64,000 bases of DNA from Ypsolopha sequella (GCA_934047225.1 OW203983.1:434001-498000), one strand, 5' to 3'. Positions 1-11,444 are shown, numbered from the stretch's first letter. Program-made: numbers and translations. Notes: generated by a model from the sequence alone, not told the origin.

Positions 1-135
1 TGTAGTACGAGTATAAGTAACAGTTCTACTAGGAGGCACATTTAAGTCATATTTGAAGCGTTCGTTGAGCCGGTCACTAAAGCCTGGAGTTCTCAGTGGG
101 AATTTTTCTGGGTAGCGCCTTACTAATTTACAGAG

Positions 136-947
136 CTAAATAATGTATAAAGCGGTGATGGTGTGTATTCCGAGTTCAACAAAAGATGTTCGGCAAGTTT
201 CCCTGCTCGATTTATGTCCGTCTAAAATGCGTATACATCTCTTTTGAAGAACAAAGCTTTTTTGAATATCTACACTACCACCCCATTCAGCTATTCCATA
301 CAATACTCTCGAATGAAAGAAGGCAAAATATGACTGAAGTGCTGCTTTTTTTGTAGCTAACTTCGACAAAAAAATTTCGCATTTTGCACACATTCAATTT
401 GTCTATCATCGATACACATTTCAAGTTTTAACTCTTCCGTGTTGTAATTTCTGAAGCATATTAATTTAGTTTTAGTGACGTTTGTATTGAGATCGATGTT
501 TTTTAACCAATGAATTAATGATTTGACAGATTCAACAATATTATTAAAATCATGAAATCTATCGTGTCTTTTAATTTTAAAAAACACAGATATATCGTCT
601 GCAAACATAATAGTTTTTTCCTTTACTTCACGAGGGAGCTCGTTGACGTACAAAAGGAAAAGTATGGGCCCCAAAATACTTCCCTGTGGTACTCCCTTAT
701 GTATATTTGAAACATTTGACTCAGCGTTTATTAGCGTATTCGATTCGAGAATTGGCAGAATGACACGTTGCCTTCTGTCTTCTAAATAAGACCTAAACCA
801 AGCGTTAGCAATCCCTCTGATTCCGTACCGCTCCAAAATTTCAAGTAAAATATTATGATTTACGTAATCAAAAGCCTTGGATAGGTCAAGTAGAACCGTT
901 CCAACAATTTCTTTGTCATCCACAGCCTTTGTCACAAAATCTGTCAT
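136..947 (-). pseudogene. LINE reverse transcriptase remnant
   Basis: Minus-strand 947-357 carries DLSKAFDYVNH, KGVPQGSILGPILF and MFADDISVFF, the palm motifs of a non-LTR reverse transcriptase. A frameshift near 360-390 moves into 393-136, which carries the C-terminal SRVLYGIAEWGG and VLQKRCIRIL pattern. The FADD catalytic pair is intact, but the frame is not. It belongs to the same element as the endonuclease segment upstream. Confidence 0.87.
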
Positions 948-1133
948 ATCAGTAAATTAAGTAAAGTAAGGGATCAGCGATAGCTTCCATAATAAACTTT
1001 AAAACATCTATTGGTATATTATCGTAAACACAACTTTTTTATTGATTTTATGGTTTCATACAACTCGTCCATAGTAACCGGCTTAAGAAACATTGAATGT
1101 GGAGCTAAGGGTGGTAAGACATTTTTTTGATTA

Positions 1134-2090
1134 TTATTGATTGGTTTCGTAATCTTTTGATTTCATTGGTGCTTGAAAAAAAATTGTTAAATAAATCAGG
1201 AGCTCTGACTCTGAGTCAGATTTTATTTTGTTTTTTCCATCTGACAGACCAACGTATCTGTTTACCTCCAATGAATCTGTACCTTTAATGTTGCTGTTTA
1301 TTAATTTCCAAGTTGACCTAATTTTATTCTGGGAATTTGTAATTTTCCGTTCGTTGTGAACTTTTTTAGCGTGGGAAATTGCCTTACTTAATACACTACA
1401 ATATGGTTTGTAATTTTCTAGTAGAACATCATTTTTCGATCTCTTAGTCTCCACAAACATTTCTTTTTTTTTCTTACATGAATTCTTAATTCCTGGCGTG
1501 ATCCATCCCGAATCGCTTTTAACGTATTTATCATCTCTAACTCTGATCTGGGGACAGTGGTCACCGAACGCCTCAGCAAGAACTTTGTGGAAGCTATTAA
1601 ATCCGTTTTCGCAATTTGAGGCAGAGTAAACTTCATTCCAAGATAGAGAGAGTAAATAGTTCCTAAGAGATATAAGATTTTTCTGTTTTAAATTTCTAAC
1701 TAGTCGAAAAAATACTGATTTCTTTTTTAATGGAAGGTTAAAGGTCGCGCATTGAAGAGTGTGATCCGAAAGGCCGACTTCTACTACAAGAGCATCATCA
1801 AGTTCAGTATTGGATAATATATTGTCAATACATGTACGACTATGACTTGTTATACGAGTAGGTTCATATATGTATCTCTTTATATTGTAGGACTGCAAAA
1901 GGGATATGAAATCTTTTGATTCTGAATTGTTAGCCAGTAGGTCTACATTGAAATCGCCACAGATAATAATTTTCCGCTCTTTGTGTTTTTTGTAAAAAAT
2001 TTAATGCTAAGTCAAGATTTTTTATAAAATTATCATTTGTTACCTGTTTAGGTCTATAGATACATAGAAAGTAAGTTTCATTGACGTTTA
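1134..2090 (-). pseudogene. LINE endonuclease C-terminal half and linker (broken)
   Basis: The minus frames from 2090 to about 1900 encode a GDFNVD-like endonuclease motif. The open frame 1898-1134 continues with RTCIDNILSN and GLSDHTLQC, which match the DxxL and SDH motifs of apurinic-type LINE endonucleases. A basic linker leading to reverse transcriptase follows. In the living element this domain nicks target DNA for target-primed reverse transcription. The N-terminal endonuclease half is missing, and the frame changes at about 1900-1990 and again after 1134. Confidence 0.8.
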
Positions 2091-2105
2091 AGGCACAAAT
2101 TTCAA

Positions 2106-3864
2106 AAATGTATTTAGTTTAGTAGGGCTTCCTCTTAGACACGCCAGGACTACAGTTGAATCGCACCAATGCACAATACGATCAAATTTGTACCGAATCG
2201 AGTCAGCAACTGAGTTGGACAACCGCGAAGCAACCAAAGCAGCGCGGAGCTCCAACCGTGGAACGCTAGTAGGTTTAAGGCAAGTGACTTTAGATTTAGC
2301 GCACAGCAATCTCACAGTGACGTCGCCATTGCCCGTAATAGATTTTATGTATATACATGCACCGTAGGCTGAGAGCGATGCATCACTGAAAGAATGCATC
2401 TCGATTGAAATGGGTGAAACACACAAAACTGGTCTATTTATTTGGAGATTTGCAAATACATGTAAATTGTTGGCAAACTCATGCCATGTGTTTTCGATAT
2501 CTTTGGGTACTGGCTGGTCCCAATGAACCTTTTGTTGCCATAATTTTTGTAGCAGCATTTTAGGCACTATAATGCATGGACTTAATAATCCCAATGGATC
2601 AAACATTTTGAATGAGTTTGACATAATAAATCTTTTAGTGATAGATTCATTTTGGGATATTATTTTGACGGGAAAGTGTAACGTATCATTAGACAGACTC
2701 CACCCCAGTCCGAGCGTGCTCGACGATTCGCTAAGTGATAAGTTTTCTTGTGTATTGATATTTGAACTTTCAAATATTGTAGGTAAGTTAGATTAAAATT
2801 TTCGTAATTTAAAACAAGCTTCATTTAGAACTCTAGGCACTGAATTTAGAATGTTGCGTAATTGACCTTCATCATTTTAACCTGTAATCATGTCATCATC
2901 GAAAAATCTTTTTGTGTTATTGTTTTTATGTGTTCATCTCCACACTTCTCTCCAACCTGCCAAAGACATCGCGTGCTTAAATAGCTCGCACTTGCGGTGC
3001 CGTAAGTGAGAGTATTTAGACTATTTAGTCGCAGCGTTTTGATAGGCAATGACACATGTTCCCTCCATAAGATCAATTGCAGATTTCGGTCTTCTTCAGA
3101 GACGAGTACTTGGCGATAAAAATGCTGTATGTCACCTGTTAGAAGATATCTGTATTGTCTTGCCCTGATCAAGATGGAGAAAAGAGAGTCTTGGACATTT
3201 GGGCCTACCGTTAGGACATCATTGACAGAAAAACCGCAGAACCATCGAACACGACTCGTACCTTGGTTGACTCACTATTTCCTTTAAAGACAGCGTGGTG
3301 ACACAAGAAATATGACAGATTTGGTTTGGCCACAGGAGATTCTGAAAGATGGCCTAATTCGGAATATTCCTTTATAAATTGCACATATTGTGATTTTAAA
3401 TTTGGATCCTTTCGAAAACGCTTTTCTAAATTCAAAAGACGTCTTTTTGCTAAGTAATAGGACTCTCCTAGGCAGTCTGGTGAGTCGACCAAGGGTAGTT
3501 TTACGCAAAATGTACCGTTATTTAGGCGAGAAACATTTGCTATATAATGTCTTTCACAGGCCTGTTCAACGTTGCTTAGAACAGATTTTTGGGGAATTTC
3601 TTCCAACTCCCAGAATTTGGCGAGTAAATTGTCGATTTCGGATTCTTTAGATGAATCTTTGGATAGTATTGCACGATTGCAATGACATTTGTAATTGTCG
3701 ATTTCGGATTCTTTAGATGAATCTTTGGATAGTGTAGCATGATTGCAATGAATTTTGTTAGTGTTTTTTGTTTTAGAATAAATAGGGCCACCCATCAACC
3801 AGCCCACTTTGGAACTGCGAATTTTGGGGTTATTAGGACCCAGGGATTTTTGTTCGCATTCCAA
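2106..3864 (-). pseudogene. BEL/Pao reverse transcriptase and RNase H (broken)
   Basis: Minus-strand 3864-3211 carries LAKFWELEEIP and the HHAVFKGNSESTKVRVVFDGS block at the start of BEL/Pao reverse transcriptase. The next segment, 3172-2888, carries GDIQHFYRQV and LTYGTASASYLS. The catalytic DDD region near 2890 is split by a frameshift. Then 2624-2106 gives FDPLGLLSPC and the RNase H segment HSFSDASLSAYGA and IVHWCDSTVVLACLRGSP. The frame is cut at about 2106 by the LINE. This is a dead copy. Confidence 0.85.
3627..3757 (-). repeat. 66-bp in-frame tandem duplication in BEL/Pao
   Basis: Two copies of a 66-bp unit begin at 3627 and 3693. Both encode SKDSSKESEIDN on the minus strand, so the duplication is 22 codons long and kept the frame. 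It lies just before the LAKFWELEEIP block. Confidence 0.85.
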
Positions 3865-4539
3865 AATGTCCCAAAAATATCGGCACCAATCAATAATTGA
3901 ATTGGCGCACGTTGGTCAAATGTAGGATCAGCCAGTTTGATGTTTTTAGGTAATTGTAAATTTTGTAAATTAATCTGTTGTTTTGGTAAGTTACCTGTTA
4001 GCTCTTCTAATACAAAGCAAGAAAGAGTAACATTGTAGTTGGTATTCATAGAATTTAACTGGGCAATGCAACTTTCATTTACTTTATTGGTAGAGTTATT
4101 GCCAATGCCAATAACATTTAAGTCGATGCGGGTTGAATTTAGCGATAGTTTTTGTTGTAATTCCTTACAAATAAATGAAAATTCGCTGCCACAGTCTAAA
4201 AGAGCTCTAACCTTTTCCTTTTGATAGGTTGTGGGGTTAGAGACTTTTATTATTGCTGTGGATAAAATCAAATAAAATCTTGAGTGGTATGCTGATTTTG
4301 ATCACAAAAATACGCGCCTGTTTCGGATTGAATTGTTGCAGTGTTGACGGTACTTGTGTTATTAGAGTACAATTAATGCATAACTTGTATTTTGATACGT
4401 CAGCCGGTCTCTCATGGACGTTTTTTGATTTAAATGTAGGACAATCGTAAATCTTATGATTTTGATTGCAAACGATGCAAAGATAAACACTTGACCTTGA
4501 ATCTTGACTTGTACTTACAAAAGATTTGGTGTTTGAAAA
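3795..4539 (-). pseudogene. BEL/Pao zinc knuckles and aspartic protease
   Basis: Minus-strand sequence at about 4480-4330 reads CIVCNQNHKIYDCPTF and KYKLCINCT, the paired cysteine knuckles usual between BEL/Pao gag and protease. The frame 4271-3795 contains ALLDCGSEFSFI (the D-x-G protease motif, here DCGS) and PIQLLIGADIFG, both characteristic of DUF1758-type protease. The knuckle and protease segments are in different frames. Confidence 0.8.
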
Positions 4540-5569
4540 TTATTTGTTTGTATTATGAATTTGATTGTGACCCGATACAGGTGGACGTGAGTCTTTAGAG
4601 TAGTTAGTATCGGATTTGTGACGATTTATCGACTCAACTACATTAGCACGATCAGTTAAGAATTTGGTGAATTGTTTTAATGTTGGAAAGTCATCATCAA
4701 GAGTGTTACGATGTTCTTCCCACCTTGTAAGCGTGTTATTGTCAAGTTTTTGGGATAATGTATATATAATCAAAGTGTCCCACTTGTCTGTCGGTTGGCC
4801 AAGAGTTGCCAACGCACGCAAATTTTTAGTGATGTGGTCTACAATGAAACGTAGCGAACCTTCGGATTCGCGAGTTACAGCTTGAATATTGTACAAAGAC
4901 TTGAGATGATGAACTATGAGTAACCTTTTATTATTATACCGCTCACACAGCAACTTCCAAGCATGATCGTAATTGGCGGATGATACTCCGATATTACTTA
5001 TTACCCTTGCCGCGTCACCTTCTCAAATAATGGAACTTTTGGATTGATGAAAGGTTTTGATTCTTATGTATTATGTTCGTAAATGTATCGCGGAATTCCA
5101 GCCAACGAAAATATGAGCCATTAAATTTATCGATATGAATTTGAGGTAATTTTACACTTACATTTTGACTATCAAAACTACCTTGCACCTCATGCAAACT
5201 GAAGAGGCGTCTTTCCTGTTCATTTCGCATAGAAATGTCGTTTTGTGAATTTAGGATTGTTTTAGCATCAGCAATACAATCAATTATATTTTGTTCAATA
5301 TATTCGCGCTCGTCTAACTCGTCATCAAGATTTTCAGAGTTTAGCACCTCAATCTGACTCTGCAGCTCATCGAATTTTGTAGACAAGCATTCAAACTTGC
5401 CAAGTTTAACATTCAATTTAGCAATATCAATCGTCTCCAGCTGAGTGCGATTTGCAAAATCTTCCAAATAATTTTTGAATTTAGTAATTTGCCCCTTAAT
5501 GGAACTACGCTTTATGATTAATTCTTTATATGAATCACTAGGTTCGACTGGTGCCATTGCAACAAACAA
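4540..5569 (-). pseudogene. BEL/Pao gag region (DUF1759-like)
   Basis: The frame 5569-5015 begins with an acidic, helix-rich segment. It then has LPQIHIDKFNGSYFRWLEF and FRDTFTNIIHKN, the signature block of BEL/Pao gag. A break near 5015 is followed by 4953-4540, which continues with the typical gag helices (LKSLYNIQAV, TLGQPTDKWD). Gag would form the particle. The start at about 5557 (MAPVEPSD) is plausible because it heads a clean open frame. Confidence 0.82.
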
Positions 5570-5680
5570 ATATGTAAGTCGTTCACAAGTAGAAAATAAA
5601 ATTTACACAATAGCTAACCGGTCACAACAAACACTTGCGTATCGCTCTCAACTTGTCGTTGCTAACTAAAATGAATAATT

Positions 5681-6419
5681 TGTATCTCACGCTCCTCGCC
5701 CAGTAACACCTGCCGAACGGGAAACTGGAAGCGCTTATACCAGCCAGGACACAGCTGATCAGCTGACAGAACGCGCAGTAACTTGCTTACTCAGTGTTTG
5801 ATAGAGCACTCAAATGCGGAAACCTGGAATTTTCGGCAAAACCGGATCGAGCTTGTATATATAATAGTGCAGTATAGATTTTGTTTATTACGTAATAGGA
5901 AACGTGAAATAATATCTAAATATATAAAACAAAGTCGTGTTAGTTACACCACTTATAACTCAAGATCGGCTGGATCGATGTTAGTTATCTCTTTTTTGGT
6001 GTATTCTTATCCGCTCCGAATAGCAGAATAAATAATAAAATATCGGATAAGTTATCTAATAACAATAAATAAATAAATTAATTTTACGAATGCAAACAGC
6101 ATGTGGTGCCATCTGTTGACAAAACTACGCATATAAAAGAAACCTATTTATCTAGCGTTCTGATATCATTAAATAACATCTAAACCCCAAGTTTTAAAAT
6201 CGCTTATTTATTCCAAGAACTATTATTTCTGCATATATTCAATACCCTACGCTAAGCCTACAACGGTACTGAAACTACATGGGTCCCTGCCATTCTTCTT
6301 TCGCAATGGCAAGCAATAAAACATTTCTGTATTTGCAAAAAAGTTATATTAATGTTATTACCTTAATGAAATCTTAAATTAAGTTTAACTAAAGTTAACA
6401 CGATATTATTAGATTGTTA
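5681..6419. other. Gene-free stretch, element leader and unresolved repeats
   Basis: No convincing coding sequence. The first part should be the BEL/Pao leader or LTR. Text around 5940-5990 (ctcaagatcggctggatcg) resembles a sequence common in dispersed lepidopteran repeats and may belong to the Helitron-type element that ends at 6448. Confidence 0.4.
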
Positions 6420-6448
6420 GGCGGAACGAAGTTCGCCGGGTCAGCTAG
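6420..6448 (+). mobile_element. Putative Helitron-like 3' terminus
   Basis: A short hairpin (stem GGCG/CGCC and AAC/GTT with a GAA loop) ends at 6437. It is followed by GGGTCAGCTAG and then T, the expected layout of a Helitron 3' end (hairpin, then CTRR, host T). The matching 5' TC end was not found, so the element length is unknown. Confidence 0.5.
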
Positions 6449-7206
6449 TTTCAAATATTATGAAGTGAAATTCTATATTAATTTGGCCACTTTACTCTTG
6501 TGTTAACATACTTGTTTTTTGATCGAAGTAATGTAAACAAAGTTGAAACTTTTTTTACACTGTAGATGTGATAAATAACAAAACATTTCATTCGTGATGT
6601 TTTGTGTGTAAGTTCGACTAGATTGATTAAGTACAGTAATTGACTATAGAAATGATGAGAATATGCACAAGTAATTTAGATATTAGTCTGCGGATTAATT
6701 TGTTTTGTAGATAGATAATGGAATGTTTAGGAAGGATTTGTTCTTATGAAATAGGTATTTAGGTAAGTGATTGTAGACTATTTAGGATTAACCTTGTATT
6801 TGGTTATTTAGGTAGGTCAGGTTTATCATGGATTTTGTAATTAAATAGGTAGGTATTGTAATGTAGGTACACTTATGGTAATTTAGGATTAATTTTGGTG
6901 CTTTAGGTAATTTAGGATTAATTTTGGGAATTAAAGCGGGTTGAGAGAAACCAGGGCACTTATCTTTTGAGATGATTTAAGCCACGGTGTGATGCTTTTG
7001 TTACGTCACTGACCGAAATGCCCGATGACCTTTGAATTACTCTTCAACTCCAAACGCTGCTTAACCTTCACTGTTTGAACTTGTTGACTGCTGATGTGGC
7101 TGGTGTTCTTGATGATTGATGCCAATCAAGTCTTCTTCAATGCAGTTTCAGAAAATTGCGCTCCTTAGCCAGATCTTTAATTCCGACTGCGTAATTTGCG
7201 TATACA
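6449..7206. other. AT-rich gene-free stretch, LTR-element leader at its end
   Basis: No coding sequence is supported. Degenerate short repeats of ttaggtaatttaggattaatt type occur at 6720-6930. From about 6960 to 7206 the minus strand looks like the untranslated leader that follows the primer-binding site at 7207-7223. Confidence 0.4.
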
Positions 7207-7223
7207 GTCCTGCACGGTCGCCA
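7207..7223 (-). promoter_or_regulatory. Putative tRNA primer-binding site of an LTR element
   Basis: Read on the minus strand, the sequence is TGGCGACCGTGCAGGAC. It starts with TGG, complementary to a tRNA CCA end, and lies a few bases after the LTR-like block that ends near 7228. This is the standard position for priming minus-strand DNA synthesis. The tRNA was not identified. Confidence 0.5.
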
Positions 7224-7227
7224 AATT

Positions 7228-7759
7228 TATGTCTCAGCGGGACATAATGGAGTTAAGGAAACTCAGTTAAACAGCAAATAAGTAAAACAACCCAGAAAGA
7301 TAAGCAAAAACAAAACTCGGGATTCCCATTAGATTGGTATAATCTCTCGGATCGTATTATAACCACAATCAAGTCAAGTCATTTTTCAACAACTCAATCC
7401 CTCTCCGAGTCCGAGCTCTCCGATTACCCACTGACGACTCCTCATTTTAAAAAAGGAGTGCACGATGGCCAAGTGTGAATCTGAAGTCATGAATAGATTA
7501 CTAGTGAATTGATACAACTTTAAACATTACTACTTTGTTACTTGTTACAGTCGGCCATCCTTCATAAAACGAGTCCCCTCGTTTACATATTTGCATTAAT
7601 GGTTATCTTTAAGCTTACATACAGTTAAAATAGGATAAATATATTTACATTTCCTTAAATAATTATGAGTACTTTTTATTATGTACTTTTATTATAGCCG
7701 TGCAAGCTGAAACTACTTCCTTCACTATCGGCCTGCAACGACTGCGATGTTACGCAACA
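7228..7759 (-). repeat. LTR-like block (gypsy-type candidate)
   Basis: On the minus strand the block begins TGTTGCGTAACATCG at 7759 after a purine-rich CCAGGAGGCG, contains a TATAATAAAAG box-like motif, and ends just before a primer-binding site. Its inner part, 7283-7549, recurs nearly identically and in the same orientation at 10585-10852. These features together suggest an LTR. The outer limits are less certain because the second copy does not share them. Confidence 0.55.
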
Positions 7760-7769
7760 CGCCTCCTGG

Positions 7770-9013
7770 GCGACAAATTCATATGCCTCGCTTACTCACT
7801 AATGCGGCAAGTTCATATGCCTCACTAACTCACTAATGCGGCAAGTTCATATGCCTCACTTACTCACTAATGCGGCAAGTTCATATGCCTCACTAACTCA
7901 CTAATGCGGCAAGTTCATATGCCTCACTAACTCACTAATGCGGCAAGTTCATATGCCTCGCTTACTCACTAATGTGGCAAGTTCATATGCCTCACTTACT
8001 CACTAATGCGGCAAGTTCATATGCCTCGCTTACTCACTAATGCGGCAAGTTCATATGCCTCACTAACTCACTAATGCGGCAAGTTCATATGCCTCACTTA
8101 CTCACTAATGCGGCAAGTTCATATGCCTCACTAACTCACTAATGCGGCAAGTTCATATGCCTCACTAACTCACTAATGCGGCAAGTTCATATGCCTCGCT
8201 TACTCACTAATGTGGCAAGTTCATATGCCTCACTTACTCACTAATGCGGCAAGTTCATATGCCTCGCTTACTCACTAATGCGGCAAGTTCATATGCCTCA
8301 CTAACTCACTAATGCGGCAAGTTCATATGCCTCACTTACTCACTAATGCGGCAAGTTCATATGCCTCACTAACTCACTAATGCGGCAAGTTCATATGCCT
8401 CACTAACTCACTAATGCGGCAAGTTCATATGCCTCGCTTACTCACTAATGTGGCAAGTTCATATGCCTCACTTACTCACTAATGCGGCAAGTTCATATGC
8501 CTCGCTTACTCACTAATGCGGCAAGTTCATATGCCTCACTTACTCACTAATGCGGCAAGTTCATATGCCTCGCTTACTCACTAATGCGGCAAGTTCATAT
8601 GCCTCACTTACTCACTAATGCGGCAAGTTCATATGCCTCGCTTACTCACTAATGCGGCAAGTTCATATGCCTCACTTACTCACTAATGCGGCAAGTTCAT
8701 ATGCCTCGCTTACTCACTAATGCGGCAAGTTCATATGCCTCACTTACTCACTAATGCGGCAAGTTCATATGCCTCACTTACTCACTAATGCGGCAAGTTC
8801 ATATGCCTCACTTACTCACTAATGCGGCAAGTTCATATGCCTCACTTACTCACTAATGCGGCAAGTTCATATGCCTCGCTTACTAACTAATGCGGCAAGT
8901 TCATATGCCTCGCTTACTCACTAATGCGGCAAGTTCATATGCCTCACTTACTCACTAATGCGGCAAGTTCATATGCCTCACTTACTCACTAATGCGGCAA
9001 GTTCATATGCCTC
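7770..9013. repeat. 34-bp minisatellite, about 36 copies, with 7-unit higher-order repeat
   Basis: The unit is 34 bp and contains gcaagttcatatgcctc and actcactaatgcg. Copies differ at a few positions (cact/cgct, cttac/ctaac, atgcgg/atgtgg). The rare atgtgg variant recurs at about 7973, 8211 and 8449, exactly 238 bp apart, so seven-unit blocks were amplified. From about 8520 to 8720, cact and cgct units alternate with a 68-bp period. The array runs directly into the hexanucleotide array. Confidence 0.95.
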
Positions 9014-9901
9014 GCCATCGCCATCGCCATCGCCAGCGCCATCGCCATCGTCGTCGCCATTCATCGCCATCGCCGTCGCCATCGCCGTCGCCATCGCCGT
9101 CGCCATCGCCGTCGCCATCGCCATCGCCAGCGCCATCGCCATCGCCAGCGCCAGCGCCATCGCCAGCGCCATCGCCATCACCAGTGCCATCGCCAGCACC
9201 ATCGCCAGCGCCATCGCCAGCGCCGTCGCCATCGCCAGCGCCATCGCCAGCACCATTGCCAGCGCCATCGCCAGCGCCGCCGCCATCGCCATCACCATTG
9301 CCAGCGCCATCACCATCGCCAGCGCCATCGCCAGCACCATTGCCAGCGCCATCGCCAGCGCCGTCGCCATCGCCATCACCATCGCCAGCGCCAACGCCAT
9401 CGCCAACACCGTCGTCATCACCAGCACCATCGCCAGCGCCATCGCCAGCACCATCGACAGCGCCGTCGCCAGCGCCTTCACCAGGCCATTGCCAGTGCCA
9501 TTGCCATTACCAGCGCCATCGCCAGCGCCATCGCCAGCGCCACCGCCATCGCCAGCGCCATCGCCATCACCAGCGCCATCGCCAGTGCCAGCGCCATCAC
9601 CATCGCCAGCGCCATCGCCAGCGCCATCGCCAGCGCCGTCGCCATCGCCAGCGCCATCGCCATCACCATCGCCAGCGCCGTCGCCATCGCCAGCGCCAGC
9701 GCCGTCGCCAGCACCATCGCCAGCGCCATCGCCAGCGCCAACGCCAGCGCCGTCGCCATCGCCAGCGCCATCGCCATCACCATCGCCAGCGCCGTCGCCA
9801 TCGCCAGCGCCAGCGCCGTCGCCATCGCCGGCGCCATCGCCGTCACCAGCGCCATCGCCATTGCTAGCGCCATCGCCAGCGCCGTCGCCATCTCTTCTCT
9901 A
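9011..9901. repeat. GC-rich hexanucleotide-type array (GCCATC/GCCAGC/GCCGTC)
   Basis: About 890 bp of GCC-led hexamers, very GC-rich against an AT-rich background. Long frames are open on both strands (alternating Ala/Ile/Ser, Pro/Ser/Ala, or Met/Ala), which is a by-product of the repeat and not evidence of genes. A short gag-like frame enters the array from its right-hand side. Confidence 0.93.
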
Positions 9902-9977
9902 AATTCTTGACTCGCTGCTTCGTCTTCGACAGCTCTATTTCACGAGGCGGAGTCATCACTGAGTCTGTGTCGCTCAT
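9864..9977 (-). pseudogene. Short gag-like N-terminus running into the hexanucleotide array
   Basis: The minus-strand ATG at 9977 opens a 37-codon frame starting MSDTDSVMTPPREIEL and continuing [12 protein letters not shown]. It then enters the repeat as Trp/Arg and stops at 9864-9866. The non-repeat start looks like a true coding N-terminus, and about 260 bp upstream (near 10235) there is TTTGGCCCCAATATCGG, which could be an LTR-element primer-binding site. I infer a retroelement gag start whose body was lost or replaced by repeat. No family match could be checked. Confidence 0.4.
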
Positions 9978-10584
9978 TTTCTAGAACTCAAAAACATTTT
10001 CGCTTCATGAAACTGTATCACTTTTAACAAACTGTCAGGTAATGATTCTAGATTAGGTTATTTTAAATCTCTTTGCATCTTGGAAACTAACGAATATTTT
10101 GTAAAGTCATGAATTTATATAATATAAAATAACCTTGAAATTTCGCTTTCAACTCACTATTAGCATTTAACTCTAACGAACACGTGTTTCACCATAATAA
10201 ATAGCACCTCATAAACAAGGACCGATATTGGGGCCAAATTGTTAATCCGTTTGCATCATGTCTCATGAAGTTTAAAATGATTGAATTTTTACGTTATATG
10301 GCTTTTTCAATTATTAATTAGTTACTGCTACTTATATTTTCGTTTAACTTTATTTTTATTCTGACACACATCACACATGCGAGTGAAGTTAAAAAAAGAT
10401 GGAGAAAATTATCCACGTGCATCGTCGAATTCACAAACAAAACAAAATGCCATTATAACAAGAACTGAGGTTTCTTTTTAAAATAATTTTGCAATTACTT
10501 ACACTCTGAAGGCTTGAGTTTCAATCCAGGGCGTGTAGTTTGACACAAAAATTGTTTATTTCCGTGCCTATCCCGCTTCTGAGC
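9978..10584. other. Gene-free stretch, possible retroelement leader
   Basis: No coding sequence. If the 37-codon frame is a gag start, the minus strand of 9978-10245 would be its leader. The rest is AT-rich without recognised features. Confidence 0.35.
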
Positions 10585-10852
10585 TAAAACAACCCAGAAA
10601 GATAAGCAAAAACAAAACTCGGGATTCCCATTAGATTGGTATAATCTCTCGGATCGTATTATAACCACAATCAAGTCAAGTCATTTTTCAACAACTCAAT
10701 CCCTCTCCGAGTCCGAGCTCTCCGATTACCCACTGACGACTCCTCATTTTAAAAAAAGGAGTGCACGATGGCCAAGTGTGAATCTGAAGTCATGAATAGA
10801 TTACTAGTGAATTGATACAACTTTAAACATTACTACTTTGTAACTTGTTACA
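10585..10852 (-). repeat. LTR-like fragment, direct copy of 7283-7549
   Basis: About 268 bp nearly identical to 7283-7549, with one extra A in a poly-A run and a few substitutions. Sequence on both sides differs from the first copy, so this is a truncated or recombined LTR and not a clean partner. The copies are about 3.3 kb apart with the tandem arrays between them. Confidence 0.75.
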
Positions 10853-11444
10853 TAAGTAATTTAATTAATTTTGACAATAATTATAGCGTATGCTTTTGTT
10901 GAAAACCAGATGACGAATGTAACAATTTTATGTAGGTAGGATAAAAACACGAACAGAAGTGCCTGATGCACAAACAGTAGCAAAAATCACACATCGGTAA
11001 TGTTCATTCAACTGTAGGCGCCAACACTCTTAACTTATCTAACTAAAAGATTTCTACCTGAGATAAATACTAAAATAATTTTATAGTCTGCAATGACGTC
11101 CGCAGCCGGAGCCGGCAATGGGCTCTAAGGCCTGAGCCGGTTATATAGGTTACAAAGTTATTGATGTGTTTCCATGGTCGTAGCCGGCAATGGAGGCTAT
11201 GAATTGTCTTAGTCAGTGGCATAAGACCAAATTTCTATCACGCGCATTAGATCTTCTTACTACGAGACTCTGCGCAGGCACCGCGATAATTCATTTGGCC
11301 ACACAGTTTGCAGGAGTCTATTTGTAAGCAACGGGTTATTCCAGTTCGCACTGACAAATTTTATTTCTTCTTTTTTCGTGTTTCGTGTCTACCCGTATTG
11401 CGAAACTAGTGTGTGGGTAGTTTGTGTGTATAATGTCGTGAAGT
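10853..11444. other. Gene-free stretch before gypsy remnant
   Basis: No coding sequence. A related motif (agccggcaatgg) occurs at about 11109 and 11172, suggesting a short diverged repeat. This may include the LTR or leader of the gypsy remnant that follows. Confidence 0.35.

Larger units (their letters stand above)
1..2105 (-). mobile_element. LINE retrotransposon, 5' truncated, 3' end outside window
   Basis: Endonuclease and reverse transcriptase remnants read in order on the minus strand from about 2090 down to position 136. The 5' end stops abruptly at about 2105, where BEL/Pao RNase H coding begins, so this LINE seems to have inserted into that older element on the same strand. The 3' tail lies before position 1. 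Jockey/CR1-type affiliation is inferred from the motif style. Several frameshifts and stops make it inactive. Confidence 0.85.
2106..5680 (-). mobile_element. BEL/Pao LTR retrotransposon 1, degenerate
   Basis: Gag (DUF1759-like), zinc knuckles, aspartic protease (DUF1758-like), reverse transcriptase and RNase H remnants lie in canonical BEL/Pao order on the minus strand. The 3' part, including integrase, is lost where the LINE at 1-2105 begins. The region 5570-6000 should hold the leader and 5' LTR, but I could not fix LTR ends there. At least five frame breaks show it is old. Confidence 0.86.

Noticed and set aside
8958..9902. Open frames of up to 314 codons on both strands in the hexanucleotide array
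   Set aside because: All are periodic (Ala/Ile/Ser, Pro/Ser/Ala, Met/Ala) and arise because the repeat lacks stop codons. There is no non-repeat domain and no splice context.
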